A DNA stretch of 8,246 bases from an uncultured Erysipelotrichaceae bacterium (GCA_934692455.1 CAKUTY010000057.1:1-8246), one strand, 5' to 3'; positions 1-7,554 are shown, numbered from the stretch's first letter. Program-made: numbers and translations. The notes: generated from the sequence alone by a model not told the origin.

Positions 1-649
1 ATAATTGACATACAATAGTTGAAAAAATAGCACCAGGGATAACTTCTCTTATCTTATTCTTTCTAGCGGGCAAATAGGCATAAAGAATCATAAATGCGAT
101 GAAAAAACCAATAAGTGTAATTAACATCTTATAATTAACCAAAACCGCTAAAACATTAATGAATTTAATATTAAAATCACTTAAATAATCATGTAGTGTT
201 TCACCAAACAAAGATAATAAAGAAATAAAGATGATTACTACAATAGCTACTGCGGTGTCTAAGGTACCAATTAATCTAACTAAAAAGTAGTTCTTTTTTT
301 CAAAATAATCATTGATATCATTTAAACCATTTCTAATGGAAACCATTGCCTTTGAAGCAGTCCAGAACATAATCAAAAGTGATAAAGGCAAAACAGCTGT
401 TGTCTTTGAATAGACTTCATCAATAATATTGATAGTAAAATCATAGGCATATGATGGTAATACATTACTGATCATTGAAATAACGTCAACTTCCTCAATT
501 GGAGTATAGGGAATAAGATACAACAATATAGTCAAAAAAGGAATGACACATATAAAAATGAAATAAGCAGTAGCAGCAGAATACATGCCAATATGATGCT
601 TATTCATATTCGTTAGAAAATCATCGACATACCAAAGGATCTTTTTCAT
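1..649 (-). CDS. YihY/BrkB-family inner-membrane protein, C-terminus cut off by window edge
   Basis: I translated this by hand: about 216 codons are open from the ATG at 649 to the window edge. The product is a multi-spanning membrane protein. The N-terminus reads MKKILWYVDDFL, followed by SAATAYFIFICVIPFLTILLYL near residues 24-45, which matches the 'AAelAYy...PlLlll' first helix of the YihY/BrkB (formerly 'ribonuclease BN') family. LPLSLLIMFWTASKAMVSI near 87-105 and RNGLNDI just after match the family's 'w.ASkam..lr.glN.iy' block, and YAYLPARK...PGAIF near 190-208 matches its 'lY.flPn.k...pGa' block. Full-length members run about 280-300 residues, so roughly a quarter is missing. The molecular function of the family is not settled; the RNase BN name was a misassignment. 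A stop codon at 653-655, two codons upstream, fixes the ATG. There is no proper Shine-Dalgarno, only GTGAT two bases before ATG. It lies beyond the psuG terminator and is probably unrelated to the salvage operon. Confidence 0.88.
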   Translation of the reverse strand, partial: MKKILWYVDDFLTNMNKHHIGMYSAATAYFIFICVIPFLTILLYLIPYTPIEEVDVISMISNVLPSYAYDFTINIIDEVYSKTTAVLPLSLLIMFWTASKAMVSIRNGLNDINDYFEKKNYFLVRLIGTLDTAVAIVVIIFISLLSLFGETLHDYLSDFNIKFINVLAVLVNYKMLITLIGFFIAFMILYAYLPARKNKIREVIPGAIFSTIVCQL

Positions 650-656
650 CCATCAC

Positions 657-685
657 ATTATATAAAGCAAACAAAAACCAGACAA
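657..685 (-). promoter_or_regulatory. Sigma-A-type promoter for the YihY-family gene
   Basis: On the minus strand TTGTCT (685-680) and a perfect TATAAT (662-657) are separated by 17 bases. The -35 element lies inside the upstream terminator hairpin. The predicted transcription start is near 650, next to the ATG at 649, so the mRNA would be leaderless or nearly so. The promoter is inferred from consensus match and spacing only. Confidence 0.55.
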
Positions 686-694
686 GTCTGGTTT
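671..694 (-). terminator. Rho-independent terminator after psuG
   Basis: Read on the minus strand, AAACCAGAC (694-686) and GTCTGGTTT (683-675) form a stem of eight usable base pairs with a CTTG loop. It is followed by TTGTTTGC, so the T-rich run reads TTTTTGTTTG including the paired bases. It starts a few bases after the psuG stop codon and closes the salvage operon. Confidence 0.85.
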
Positions 695-699
695 AAGTT

Positions 700-1623
700 T
701 TATCCTAATTTTGCAAGCTCTACCGCAATATCACTGGCAACACTTGCATTATTATAAGCTAATTGAAGATTACTAGCCAAAGAAGCACCATCAGTATAAT
801 CCTTGATATGAGCTAACAAGTATGGTGTTGTAGCCTTACCATGGATATTATCTCTTTTAGCGCTATCTAAAGCCTTATTAATAATCTTTTCCATCTCGAC
901 AGAATCCATACCATATTCTTCAGGAATTGGATTAGCGATTAAACCGCCACCCTTTAATCCTAAATCAAACTTAGTCTTGATAATTCTAGCAGCCTCAGCA
1001 GCATCATTTAATTTATAATCAACCCCAAAGCCTGATTTACGGCAATAGAATGCAGGGAAATCTTCTGTTTGATAGCCCAATACTGGAACACCAAATGTTT
1101 CTAGATATTCCAAAGTCAAACCAATATCAAGAATTGACTTACAACCAGCACATACTACAAATACAGGAGTATTAGCTAATTCTTGTAAGTCAGCAGAAAT
1201 ATCCATAGTAGTCTCAGCTCCACGGTGAACACCACCAATACCGCCTGTCGCAAATACCTTAATACCTGCTAAAGAAGCAATCAACATAGTAGTAGCTACT
1301 GTTGTAGCACCTGTTTGATTAGTTGCTAAGTATACCGCAACATCTCTTCTAGAAACCTTACCAACATCCTTAGCCTTGCACATAATTTCTAATTCTTCAG
1401 CATTTAAACCAACCTTTAACTTACCACCAATAATAGCAGTAGTAGCAGGAATAGCACACTTGCCACGAACAATCTCTTCTACCTTATGAGCGAATTCTAA
1501 ATTCTCAGGATAAGGCATACCATGAGATAAAATCGTACTCTCAAGGGCAACAACAGGCTTACCAGCATCAATAGCTTCTTGAATTTCTGGTGTAACACTC
1601 AAATAATTCTTCAAATTTTCCAT
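700..1623 (-). CDS. psuG: Pseudouridine-5'-phosphate glycosidase
   Basis: This cytosolic enzyme of 307 aa reversibly splits the C-C glycosidic bond of pseudouridine 5'-phosphate into uracil and ribose 5-phosphate. It is the second step of pseudouridine breakdown. The sequence is full length and highly characteristic: VVALESTILSHGMPYPEN (24-41) holds the conserved glutamate E28; KVSRRDVA (89-96) holds a conserved active-site lysine; GGIGGVHRG (127-135) and MDISADL (140-146) hold the metal-associated aspartate D141; CAGCKSILDIGLTLE (158-172) holds K162, the equivalent of the Schiff-base lysine of E. coli PsuG (YeiN). The stop is TAA at 702-700. Its Shine-Dalgarno (AAGGAGAG on the minus strand, about 1632-1639) lies inside the last codons of psuK, and only one base separates the psuK stop from this ATG, so the two genes are translationally coupled. 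A terminator follows directly. No key residue is missing. Confidence 0.97.
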   Translation of the reverse strand: MENLKNYLSVTPEIQEAIDAGKPVVALESTILSHGMPYPENLEFAHKVEEIVRGKCAIPATTAIIGGKLKVGLNAEELEIMCKAKDVGKVSRRDVAVYLATNQTGATTVATTMLIASLAGIKVFATGGIGGVHRGAETTMDISADLQELANTPVFVVCAGCKSILDIGLTLEYLETFGVPVLGYQTEDFPAFYCRKSGFGVDYKLNDAAEAARIIKTKFDLGLKGGGLIANPIPEEYGMDSVEMEKIINKALDSAKRDNIHGKATTPYLLAHIKDYTDGASLASNLQLAYNNASVASDIAVELAKLG

Positions 1624-1624
1624 C

Positions 1625-2554
1625 TTATTTTCTCTCCTTAATAATCTTTTTTAATAATTCAACTGATAAATCAGGATTAATTGTCTCCTCACAAGTAATC
1701 GCCGCAATACCAGCACCTAGCGCATAATCAATTGTATCATCCAAATTTTGTCCTGTGACAAAACTATAAATGATAGCCGCAAAAAAACTATCACCAGCAC
1801 CAGAGGCATTAACCATCTTATCTATCGGTTTAAAAGCTCTTGTATAGGTATGATTATCGTCATCGTTATACATACAACCATCACCACCCAAAGACACATA
1901 AACCTTCTTAACACCACTGTCTAATACCTTTTCATATGCCAACAATAAATCAATATGATTATCAATCTTCATATCAGCCAAAACAGATAATTCACTCCTA
2001 TTAGGCTTTATACAATAGATACGATTAAGATATGGTCTAATCTTCTTGGCATAGACATCAGAAATTGGATCCACAAAAATAGGAATATCACCATAAGTAT
2101 CAAACAAATAATTCAAGACCTCATTATCTAAAGAAGGATCCAAAATAATTGCACTAGCATTTTTAAATACAGTTACATTCTTCTTAATATAATCCACATC
2201 AATATGCTTCAAAATATTCATATCACACATCGCAAGATGCATATCATTATTATTATCCTGAACCTGCACAAACAAACCAGTATGGCCACCATTAATCACA
2301 TCAATATTACTAGCATCAATACCTGATTCATTAATTCTTTCGATTAGATAATTACCATAGATATCATCACCAACACAAGTTAAAAGCTTTGTATCTAAAC
2401 CTAGCTTATGAATATTCTCCAAGATATTACGAGTAACACCACCTGGTGTATAAGAAATGTCACTTGGATGATCAAAGTGTTCTTTAATCTCTATCTTTGA
2501 CTTACAATAAATATCAACATTGGTAGCTCCAATGCCAACAACATACTTTTCCAT
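1625..2554 (-). CDS. psuK: Pseudouridine kinase (PfkB/ribokinase family)
   Basis: A 309-aa carbohydrate-kinase-fold enzyme that phosphorylates pseudouridine at the 5' position with ATP, making the substrate of PsuG. PfkB features are clear: the N-terminal substrate-binding strand GIGATNVDIYCK (7-18); PGGVTRNILENIHKLG (37-52), which is PfkB signature 1 with the GG hinge; CIKPNRSEL in the second half; and NASGAGDSFFAAIIYS (249-264), which is PfkB signature 2 with the anion-hole GAGD and catalytic D255. Motifs alone place it in PfkB. The pseudouridine assignment rests on its tight coupling to psuG (one-base gap) and on similarity to the YeiC type, so a broader nucleoside kinase activity remains possible. 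The start is supported by AGAGGTA at 2567-2561, about seven bases before the ATG. It is separated from the upstream permease gene by a terminator and a candidate promoter. Confidence 0.92.
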   Translation of the reverse strand: MEKYVVGIGATNVDIYCKSKIEIKEHFDHPSDISYTPGGVTRNILENIHKLGLDTKLLTCVGDDIYGNYLIERINESGIDASNIDVINGGHTGLFVQVQDNNNDMHLAMCDMNILKHIDVDYIKKNVTVFKNASAIILDPSLDNEVLNYLFDTYGDIPIFVDPISDVYAKKIRPYLNRIYCIKPNRSELSVLADMKIDNHIDLLLAYEKVLDSGVKKVYVSLGGDGCMYNDDDNHTYTRAFKPIDKMVNASGAGDSFFAAIIYSFVTGQNLDDTIDYALGAGIAAITCEETINPDLSVELLKKIIKERK

Positions 2555-2581
2555 TTAATCTACCTCTAGGAACTCTAAAAA

Positions 2582-2590
2582 ATTATATCA
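2582..2590 (-). promoter_or_regulatory. Candidate extended -10 promoter for psuK-psuG
   Basis: The minus strand reads TGATATAAT (2590-2582), a perfect TGn-TATAAT extended -10, directly after the terminator T-run. I see no good -35 at 15-18 bases, which extended -10 promoters can tolerate. The predicted start is near 2575, about 20 bases before the psuK ATG and upstream of its ribosome binding site. It could give the salvage enzymes transcription independent of the transporter. Confidence 0.5.
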
Positions 2591-2615
2591 AAAAACCACA
2601 ACCGAAGTTGTAGTT
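2589..2615 (-). terminator. UUCG-loop intrinsic terminator between permease gene and psuK
   Basis: Read on the minus strand, AACTACAAC (2615-2607), loop TTCG, GTTGTGGTT (2602-2594) gives a nine-pair stem with one G-T wobble. It is capped by the very stable C(UUCG)G tetraloop and followed by TTTTG. It begins just after the nupQ stop codon. The T-run is short, so some read-through into psuK is plausible. Confidence 0.85.
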
Positions 2616-2620
2616 AATTT

Positions 2621-3586
2621 TTATCTTTGACCCTTATCGTAAGGAATACCTTCAGCCTTAGGACATCCTGATTTATTTCTTGAAATAATCAAGACAATAA
2701 TAACAATCACAAACGGAATAATATTATAGAAATAAATATCTAAACCCAATGAATTCAAGAAAGAGATTTGACCAGCAAGAGGACCAATACACTTCAAGAA
2801 ACCAAATAATAATGATCCAAAGAAGATACCAACTGGATTCCAGTTACCAAAAATCATGATAGCCAAAGCCAAGAAACCCATACCACCAACAGAAGACTCA
2901 GCAGTACCAGCAGAAACAGTTGCGATATAAGCATAACCACCAATACCAGCTAAGAAACCAGAAATAGTAGTACCTAAGAAACGCATCTTATATACATTGA
3001 TACCAACAGAGTCAGCTGCCTGAGGATGTTCACCACAAGCTCTTAAATGAGTACCAGTCTTTGACTTATATAACCAGATTGACAAGACAACAAATAATCC
3101 AAAGATAATATAAGTTGAAATATAAGCCTTATTACAGAAGATTTCATATAAAGGATTCATATCGCCTTTATGTAAAATTACATAATTAGGCATTGGATTC
3201 ATAACCAACTTCTCTTGATTAAAGAAAACAAGACAAACAGTTAAGAAGATGGCAGGAGCCAACATATTTAAGGCAGTACCTGCAATAGTTTGGTCAACCT
3301 TTAGCTTAATAGCCGCAAAAGATAATAGTAATGAGAACAAGGCAGCTGCTACACCTGAAATAAGTAAAGCTAAGACAAACATCAATTGTTGATTATCAAC
3401 AAAAGTACCTGCAACCTGCCATGCATTGACACACAAAGCACCAATGAAAGCACCAAAAATCATTTCACCCTCTAAAGCCAAGTTAATAATACCTGATCTT
3501 TCAGAGAAACAACCAGCCAACGCAACTATTAATAAAGGAGTTGCATAAATCATCGTCTTTTGAAGAATAAGAATAAGATTAGTCAT
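2621..3586 (-). CDS. nupQ: Nucleoside ABC transporter permease (NupQ-like, second permease)
   Basis: A 321-aa inner-membrane subunit of the BPD_transp_2 family, which forms the transport channel with the adjacent permease. SERSGIINLALEGEM (28-42) is the family hallmark 'S.r.GviNlglEG.m'. TGTHLRACGEHPQAADSVGINV (177-198) is the cytoplasmic coupling-loop motif that contacts the ATPase. Hydrophobic spans lie near 11-26, 42-52, 68-93, 104-122, 154-173, 203-222, 233-262 and 284-302. Length and order, as the shorter permease after the longer one, match B. subtilis nupQ or Lactococcus nupC; the symbol is used by analogy. AAGGAGG lies about ten bases before the ATG, and only two bases separate it from the upstream nupP stop codon, so translation is coupled. 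It is the last gene before the UUCG terminator. Substrate is not readable from the sequence. Confidence 0.93.
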   Translation of the reverse strand: MTNLILILQKTMIYATPLLIVALAGCFSERSGIINLALEGEMIFGAFIGALCVNAWQVAGTFVDNQQLMFVLALLISGVAAALFSLLLSFAAIKLKVDQTIAGTALNMLAPAIFLTVCLVFFNQEKLVMNPMPNYVILHKGDMNPLYEIFCNKAYISTYIIFGLFVVLSIWLYKSKTGTHLRACGEHPQAADSVGINVYKMRFLGTTISGFLAGIGGYAYIATVSAGTAESSVGGMGFLALAIMIFGNWNPVGIFFGSLLFGFLKCIGPLAGQISFLNSLGLDIYFYNIIPFVIVIIVLIISRNKSGCPKAEGIPYDKGQR

Positions 3587-3588
3587 AC

Positions 3589-4776
3589 TTATTTGCCCTC
3601 CTTTTGATCAAGCATACGCTTATCTTTACGCTTAGAAAGATTAGTAATAGCTTCCTTGATAATTCTTGTAAAACCAGCCATATAAATAATAACCGCAACA
3701 ACAACATCAGCTACATATCTATTAAAGCCAACCTTAACCAAATAGTCACCACCAACATTTAGATATCTAATCAACAATGAAGAGAAGACAACACCAATTG
3801 GATTACAGTTAGCTAAGAAAGCACTCGCAATACCATTAAAGCCATAGGCAGGCAAACTAGAATATTGAGAAACATATTTATATTCAATACCAGGATTTAA
3901 GTAATATAGTGCAGCACCCATACCAGCCAAAGCACCAGCAATCATGATAGAAACAACGATATTACGCTTTTCATTTAAACCTGCATATCTTGATGCATCC
4001 TTATTAGCACCACAAGCCTTTAATTCATAACCAAATGTTGTCTTATTCATAATGATATAAATCACAATCGCAATGATAATCGCAATGATAATGCCACCAT
4101 CAATCAAAGAACCAGGGAAAATCTTATCTAGCCCCATCTTAGGCGTATAGTTATCCAAGACCTTAGCCAAGAAACCACCCTTTGTGTTCTCAGTAGATTG
4201 AATAGCTACAGTATACTTAAATATCCAAGAAGAAATATTAGCCGCAATCCAGTTTGTCATAATACAAATGATAACTTCATTTATATTAAAGAAAGCCTTA
4301 AGCAAGCCTGGTATCATACCCCATAAAGCACCAAGAAGTGCACCAACAAGCACCGCTAAGAACCATACACCAATTCCTGCAGCCCTTGTAGCAGTTGGAA
4401 CATATAAAGCTACAAGCAAAGCACCAATAGTACCCATGATATATTGGCCAGGAGCGCCGATATTAAATAAACCTGTCTTATAAGCAATAGATACAGACAA
4501 ACCTGTAAAAATCAAAGGTACCGCATAGAAAACCATATTACCAGTATTAGATAATACATACTTAGTAACACTAGAAGAGAATGGTCCTGAGAACATAATC
4601 TTCAAACCACCAAAGGCATCACTGATTGAGTTATTTGGACTCACCATAGTAATAACAACCATGGCAATAAAACCAACCAATAAACCAATTAAAATTGAAA
4701 CGATAGAAGATAATAATGACTTAAATCCATCGCTTTTAATAAGAGAAACAAATTTAGATTCCTTTTTTGTCGTCAT
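3589..4776 (-). CDS. nupP: Nucleoside ABC transporter permease (NupP-like, first permease)
   Basis: A 395-aa BPD_transp_2 family integral membrane protein and heterodimer partner of the following permease. A lysine-rich N-terminus leads into a first span near 20-45. Further spans lie near 80-98, 108-127, 135-158, 165-186, 226-243, 272-292, 312-336 and 355-372. The motif FNIGAPGQYIMG (104-115) is the family's 'fNIGaeGQ...G' block. INEVIICIMTNWIA (165-178) and GYELKACGANKDASRYAGLN (249-268) are typical of BmpC/NupB-type nucleoside permeases, the latter being the ATPase-coupling loop. The C-terminus is a charged cytoplasmic tail. Its start codon overlaps the ATPase stop codon by one base (TAATG), and GGAGGG lies just upstream, so the two genes are translationally coupled. 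The symbol follows B. subtilis nupNOPQ by order and family. Confidence 0.93.
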   Translation of the reverse strand: MTTKKESKFVSLIKSDGFKSLLSSIVSILIGLLVGFIAMVVITMVSPNNSISDAFGGLKIMFSGPFSSSVTKYVLSNTGNMVFYAVPLIFTGLSVSIAYKTGLFNIGAPGQYIMGTIGALLVALYVPTATRAAGIGVWFLAVLVGALLGALWGMIPGLLKAFFNINEVIICIMTNWIAANISSWIFKYTVAIQSTENTKGGFLAKVLDNYTPKMGLDKIFPGSLIDGGIIIAIIIAIVIYIIMNKTTFGYELKACGANKDASRYAGLNEKRNIVVSIMIAGALAGMGAALYYLNPGIEYKYVSQYSSLPAYGFNGIASAFLANCNPIGVVFSSLLIRYLNVGGDYLVKVGFNRYVADVVVAVIIYMAGFTRIIKEAITNLSKRKDKRMLDQKEGK

Positions 4777-6320
4777 TATTTACCCTCCTTAGCTACATTA
4801 TCCTTTTTAGCACCAGACATATACAAACCTAGCTCTTGAACAGTAATCTTCTTAGGATCAAATTCACCAACAATCTCACCCTCATACATTACATAAATTC
4901 TATCAGACAAGTTCATAACCTCATCTAATTCAAGAGAAACTAGAAGCACCGCATCGCCATTATCACGATTCTTAACAATCTTTGAATGGATATCTTCAAT
5001 AGCACCAACATCCAAGCCTCTTGTAGGCTGTACCGCAATCAACAATTTATGATTACGATCCATCTCTCTAGCGCAAATTGCCTTTTGTTGGTTACCACCA
5101 GACATTGAACGAGTAATCGTAATTGGCCCTTGGCCACTTCTTACATCATATTCCTCAATAAGCTTATCAGCATATTCTCTTACCTTATCAAATCTAATGA
5201 AACCATTCTTTTCAAATTCAGGTTCAAAATATCTTTGAAGAACCATATTTTGTTCAAGATTATAATCAAGAACCAAACCATGTTTATGTCTATCTTCTGG
5301 AATATGAGAAATACCATGAGTATTCTTATAACGAATTGTCTTATGAGTGATATCCTCACCCTCAAAAACAATCTTACCTGATTCAATCTTATCTAAACCA
5401 GTAATCGCATGGATGAGTTCAGTTTGACCATTGCCATCAATACCAGCAATACAAACTATTTCACCCTCTCTTACATAAATAGAAGCACCATTAACGGCAT
5501 TCTTTTTATGAGTATGAGACTTAACAACCAAATCATCAACCTCTAATACCGTCTTCCCAGGCTTTGCCTCTTTTTTATCAACCGCAAAATTAACATGACG
5601 GCCAACCATCATACTAGACAATTCTTCCTTAGTAGTATCCTTAATATCAACAGTACCAATACACTTACCTTTTCTAAGAACGGTACAGCGATCAGAAACA
5701 GCCATAATTTCATTTAATTTATGAGATATAAAAAGAATTGACTTTCCTTCCTTTTTAAGATTAAGCATAATCTGCATTAATTCATCAATTTCCTGTGGTG
5801 TTAATACAGCAGTAGGCTCATCAAAAATCAAAATATCATTATCACGATATAGCATCTTAAGAATCTCAGTTCTTTGTTGCATACCAACCGTGATATCAGA
5901 CACCTTAGCATCAACATCTACATGTAAGCCATAAGTCTCTGACAACTTCAAAACCTTTTCTCTTGCCTTCTTCTTTTGAACAAAACCTAAAGAAGAATCC
6001 TCATCTCCTAAAATAATATTGTCAAGTACAGTAAAACATTCAACAAGCTTAAAATGTTGATGTACCATACCAATACCTAAAGATGTTGCAACATTGGGGT
6101 CGGTAATTTTTACAGGCTTGCCATTATATAAAATCTCACCCTCTTCAGGCTGATATAAGCCAAACAACACGGACATTAAAGTTGACTTACCAGCACCATT
6201 TTCACCAAGTAAAGCGTGAATCTCACCTTTTCTAAGACCAAGAGTTATATCATCATTGGCAATTATACCTGGGAAGACTTTTGTGATATGACACATTTCA
6301 ATTACGCAGTTATCTTCCAT
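4776..6320 (-). CDS. nupO: Nucleoside ABC transporter ATP-binding protein, two fused nucleotide-binding domains (NupO-like)
   Basis: A 514-aa cytoplasmic ATPase that powers the two permeases. Domain 1 (about 6-245) has an intact Walker A GENGAGKST (39-47), a Q-loop near HQH (87-89), a variant signature TVGMQQ (144-149) in place of LSGGQ, Walker B ILIFDE (163-168) and the switch histidine H200. Domain 2 (about 257-500) has a degenerate Walker A, GIDGNGQTEL (293-302), lacking the lysine. It keeps a good signature, SGGNQQ (407-412), and its Walker B ends in AVQPTRGLD (429-437), with glutamine replacing the catalytic glutamate. This asymmetry of one catalytic and one degenerate site is normal for the sugar/nucleoside (RbsA, BmpB, NupO) class and is not a defect. 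AAGGAG lies eight bases before the ATG. An intercistronic hairpin separates it from the lipoprotein gene. Substrate specificity comes from the lipoprotein and permeases. Confidence 0.95.
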   Translation of the reverse strand: MEDNCVIEMCHITKVFPGIIANDDITLGLRKGEIHALLGENGAGKSTLMSVLFGLYQPEEGEILYNGKPVKITDPNVATSLGIGMVHQHFKLVECFTVLDNIILGDEDSSLGFVQKKKAREKVLKLSETYGLHVDVDAKVSDITVGMQQRTEILKMLYRDNDILIFDEPTAVLTPQEIDELMQIMLNLKKEGKSILFISHKLNEIMAVSDRCTVLRKGKCIGTVDIKDTTKEELSSMMVGRHVNFAVDKKEAKPGKTVLEVDDLVVKSHTHKKNAVNGASIYVREGEIVCIAGIDGNGQTELIHAITGLDKIESGKIVFEGEDITHKTIRYKNTHGISHIPEDRHKHGLVLDYNLEQNMVLQRYFEPEFEKNGFIRFDKVREYADKLIEEYDVRSGQGPITITRSMSGGNQQKAICAREMDRNHKLLIAVQPTRGLDVGAIEDIHSKIVKNRDNGDAVLLVSLELDEVMNLSDRIYVMYEGEIVGEFDPKKITVQELGLYMSGAKKDNVAKEGK

Positions 6321-6341
6321 AAAATTATCTCCTTTTTATAT

Positions 6342-6376
6342 CTAATAAAAGAAGACACCCTAAAAGGGTGCCTTCT
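6342..6376 (-). terminator. Intercistronic hairpin / partial terminator between lipoprotein and ATPase genes
   Basis: Read on the minus strand, AGAAGGCACCC (6376-6366), loop TTTTA, GGGTGTCTTCT (6360-6350) forms an eleven-pair stem with one G-T wobble, followed by TTTTATTAG. The ATPase ribosome binding site begins about ten bases later, and I see no convincing promoter in between. It probably lets a fraction of transcripts through and protects the 3' end of the lipoprotein message, giving an excess of binding protein over ATPase. Confidence 0.8.
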
Positions 6377-6395
6377 ATACAATCAAAACCCTAAA

Positions 6396-7529
6396 TTAAT
6401 ATTCAAGAGTTAAAGTAACATTTGGACAGTTAGCCTTTAGACCATCCCAAGCAGCAGCAGTACTTAAATCAGCACAATCAGAATCAATCTTGATTGAACC
6501 ATCAGCTACCTTAGCAAATACTTCATGGTATTGATCAACTGTAAAGCTATTGAATCTCCAAGAACCTTCAGCAGTAGGTAAACCTGTAGCCTCATCACCA
6601 ACACCTAAGTTAGATAATTGATCAGCTAATTCAGCATCCCACTTACCTTCTAACCACTTAGTTAAAGTTAAATCAACAGAACCAGATAAGTTCTTGAAAG
6701 CAGAAGTGATAACTCTATCAGACTCAGCAGATTGGTCAGTATCAACACCGATAATCTTACCGTTTTCAGTTTCAGCAGCAGCAGCCTTTACAGATTGAAG
6801 CATAGAGCCACCACAAGCGAATACTACTTGAGTACCATTTGTGTACCAACCAGAAATTTGAGTTTGTAATTCTGTAGAAGCAGAGAATGAACCACCATAT
6901 AAGAATGAGATTGTAGCTTCAACAGTTGTATCTAGTTCAGCAGCAGCAGCTTGCATACCTTGAACATAACCATAAGCGAATCTGTTACAAGCAGCATTTG
7001 TACCAGCACCACCGAAAGTACCACCAAGCTTAGTATAACCATCCATTACAGCAGCATAACCAGCGAAGAAACCAGATTCTTCTTCATGGTAAGAAATAGC
7101 TGTAACATTATCTAAACCTAAAGCCCAACCATCAACGAATACGAACTTAACTTCAGGATTTTCCTTAGCAACAGTTTCAAGAGCAGCAGCTTGTAAGAAA
7201 CCTGGAGTAACAACGATTTCAGCACCACCTTCAACAGCTTGTCTCATAGCAGCGATTCTATCATCATCAGTTGCATCAGAACCATTAGCTGGTTGATAGT
7301 ACTTGTAAGATAAACCATTCTTTTCAGCGAAAGCAACAGCACCTTCATAAGTACCTTGGTTAAAACCACCATCGTTTAATTGACCAACGTCTGTAACAAC
7401 AGCAACTTTGTAGCCATCTTCTGTACCAGTAGTATTGCCGTTGTTGTCGTCTTCATTATTTGAACAACCAACTAGAGCGAACACCATGAAGAAAGCTAAT
7501 AATACAGATAGTAACTTTTTCATTTTCAT
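6396..7529 (-). CDS. nupN: BMP-family nucleoside-binding lipoprotein (ABC transporter substrate-binding protein)
   Basis: A 377-aa surface lipoprotein that binds a nucleoside outside the membrane and delivers it to the permeases. It has a positively charged start, a hydrophobic stretch to residue 20 and a lipobox ALVGC with lipidated C22. A short N/D/G/T-rich linker (23-39) follows. The mature domain opens with VAVVTDVGQLNDGGFNQGTYEG (42-63), the diagnostic BMP/PnrA motif. HEEESGFFAGYAAVM (148-162), GGAGTNAACNRFAYGYVQGM (173-192) and IIGVDTDQS (259-267) are the other family blocks. Known relatives include T. pallidum PnrA and the Lactococcus and Bacillus nucleoside-binding proteins, so the ligand is probably a nucleoside; which one cannot be read off. 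Two in-frame ATGs exist, at 7529 and 7523. The second has better ribosome-binding-site spacing (9 bases against 3), so the protein may start MKKLLS and be 375 aa. It is the first gene of the operon. Confidence 0.95.
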   Translation of the reverse strand: MKMKKLLSVLLAFFMVFALVGCSNNEDDNNGNTTGTEDGYKVAVVTDVGQLNDGGFNQGTYEGAVAFAEKNGLSYKYYQPANGSDATDDDRIAAMRQAVEGGAEIVVTPGFLQAAALETVAKENPEVKFVFVDGWALGLDNVTAISYHEEESGFFAGYAAVMDGYTKLGGTFGGAGTNAACNRFAYGYVQGMQAAAAELDTTVEATISFLYGGSFSASTELQTQISGWYTNGTQVVFACGGSMLQSVKAAAAETENGKIIGVDTDQSAESDRVITSAFKNLSGSVDLTLTKWLEGKWDAELADQLSNLGVGDEATGLPTAEGSWRFNSFTVDQYHEVFAKVADGSIKIDSDCADLSTAAAWDGLKANCPNVTLTLEY

Positions 7530-7532
7530 TTA

Positions 7533-7538
7533 TCCTTT
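7533..7538 (-). promoter_or_regulatory. Ribosome binding site that bears on the lipoprotein start
   Basis: The minus strand reads AAAGGA. It is only 3 bases from the first ATG (7529-7527) but 9 bases from the second (7523-7521). Normal spacing is about 5-10 bases, so the second ATG is favoured; both starts keep the signal peptide intact. Confidence 0.6.
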
Positions 7539-7554
7539 CATAAAATTACTAGGG

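Noticed and set aside
293..299. Degenerate Walker A and missing catalytic glutamate in ATPase domain 2 (values are residues 293-299 and around 431, not bases)
   Set aside because: This asymmetry is the normal state of sugar/nucleoside-class double-domain ATPases, not evidence of decay.
4268..4483. Plus-strand open frame inside nupP
   Set aside because: It is antisense to a conserved permease domain and has no ribosome binding site or recognisable product.
5130..5386. Overlapping open frames on both strands within the ATPase gene
   Set aside because: They are out-of-frame readings of AT-rich coding DNA; the ATPase frame is continuous with all motifs intact.
6216..6413. Plus-strand 65-codon open frame across the ATPase start and intercistronic hairpin
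   Set aside because: It runs against both flanking genes through a terminator-like hairpin, with no ribosome binding site or homology visible.
6740..7230. Runs of GCA/GCT-rich triplets in the lipoprotein gene as a repeat tract
   Set aside because: They encode ordinary alanine-rich helices of a BMP protein, are short and irregular, and show no tandem unit.
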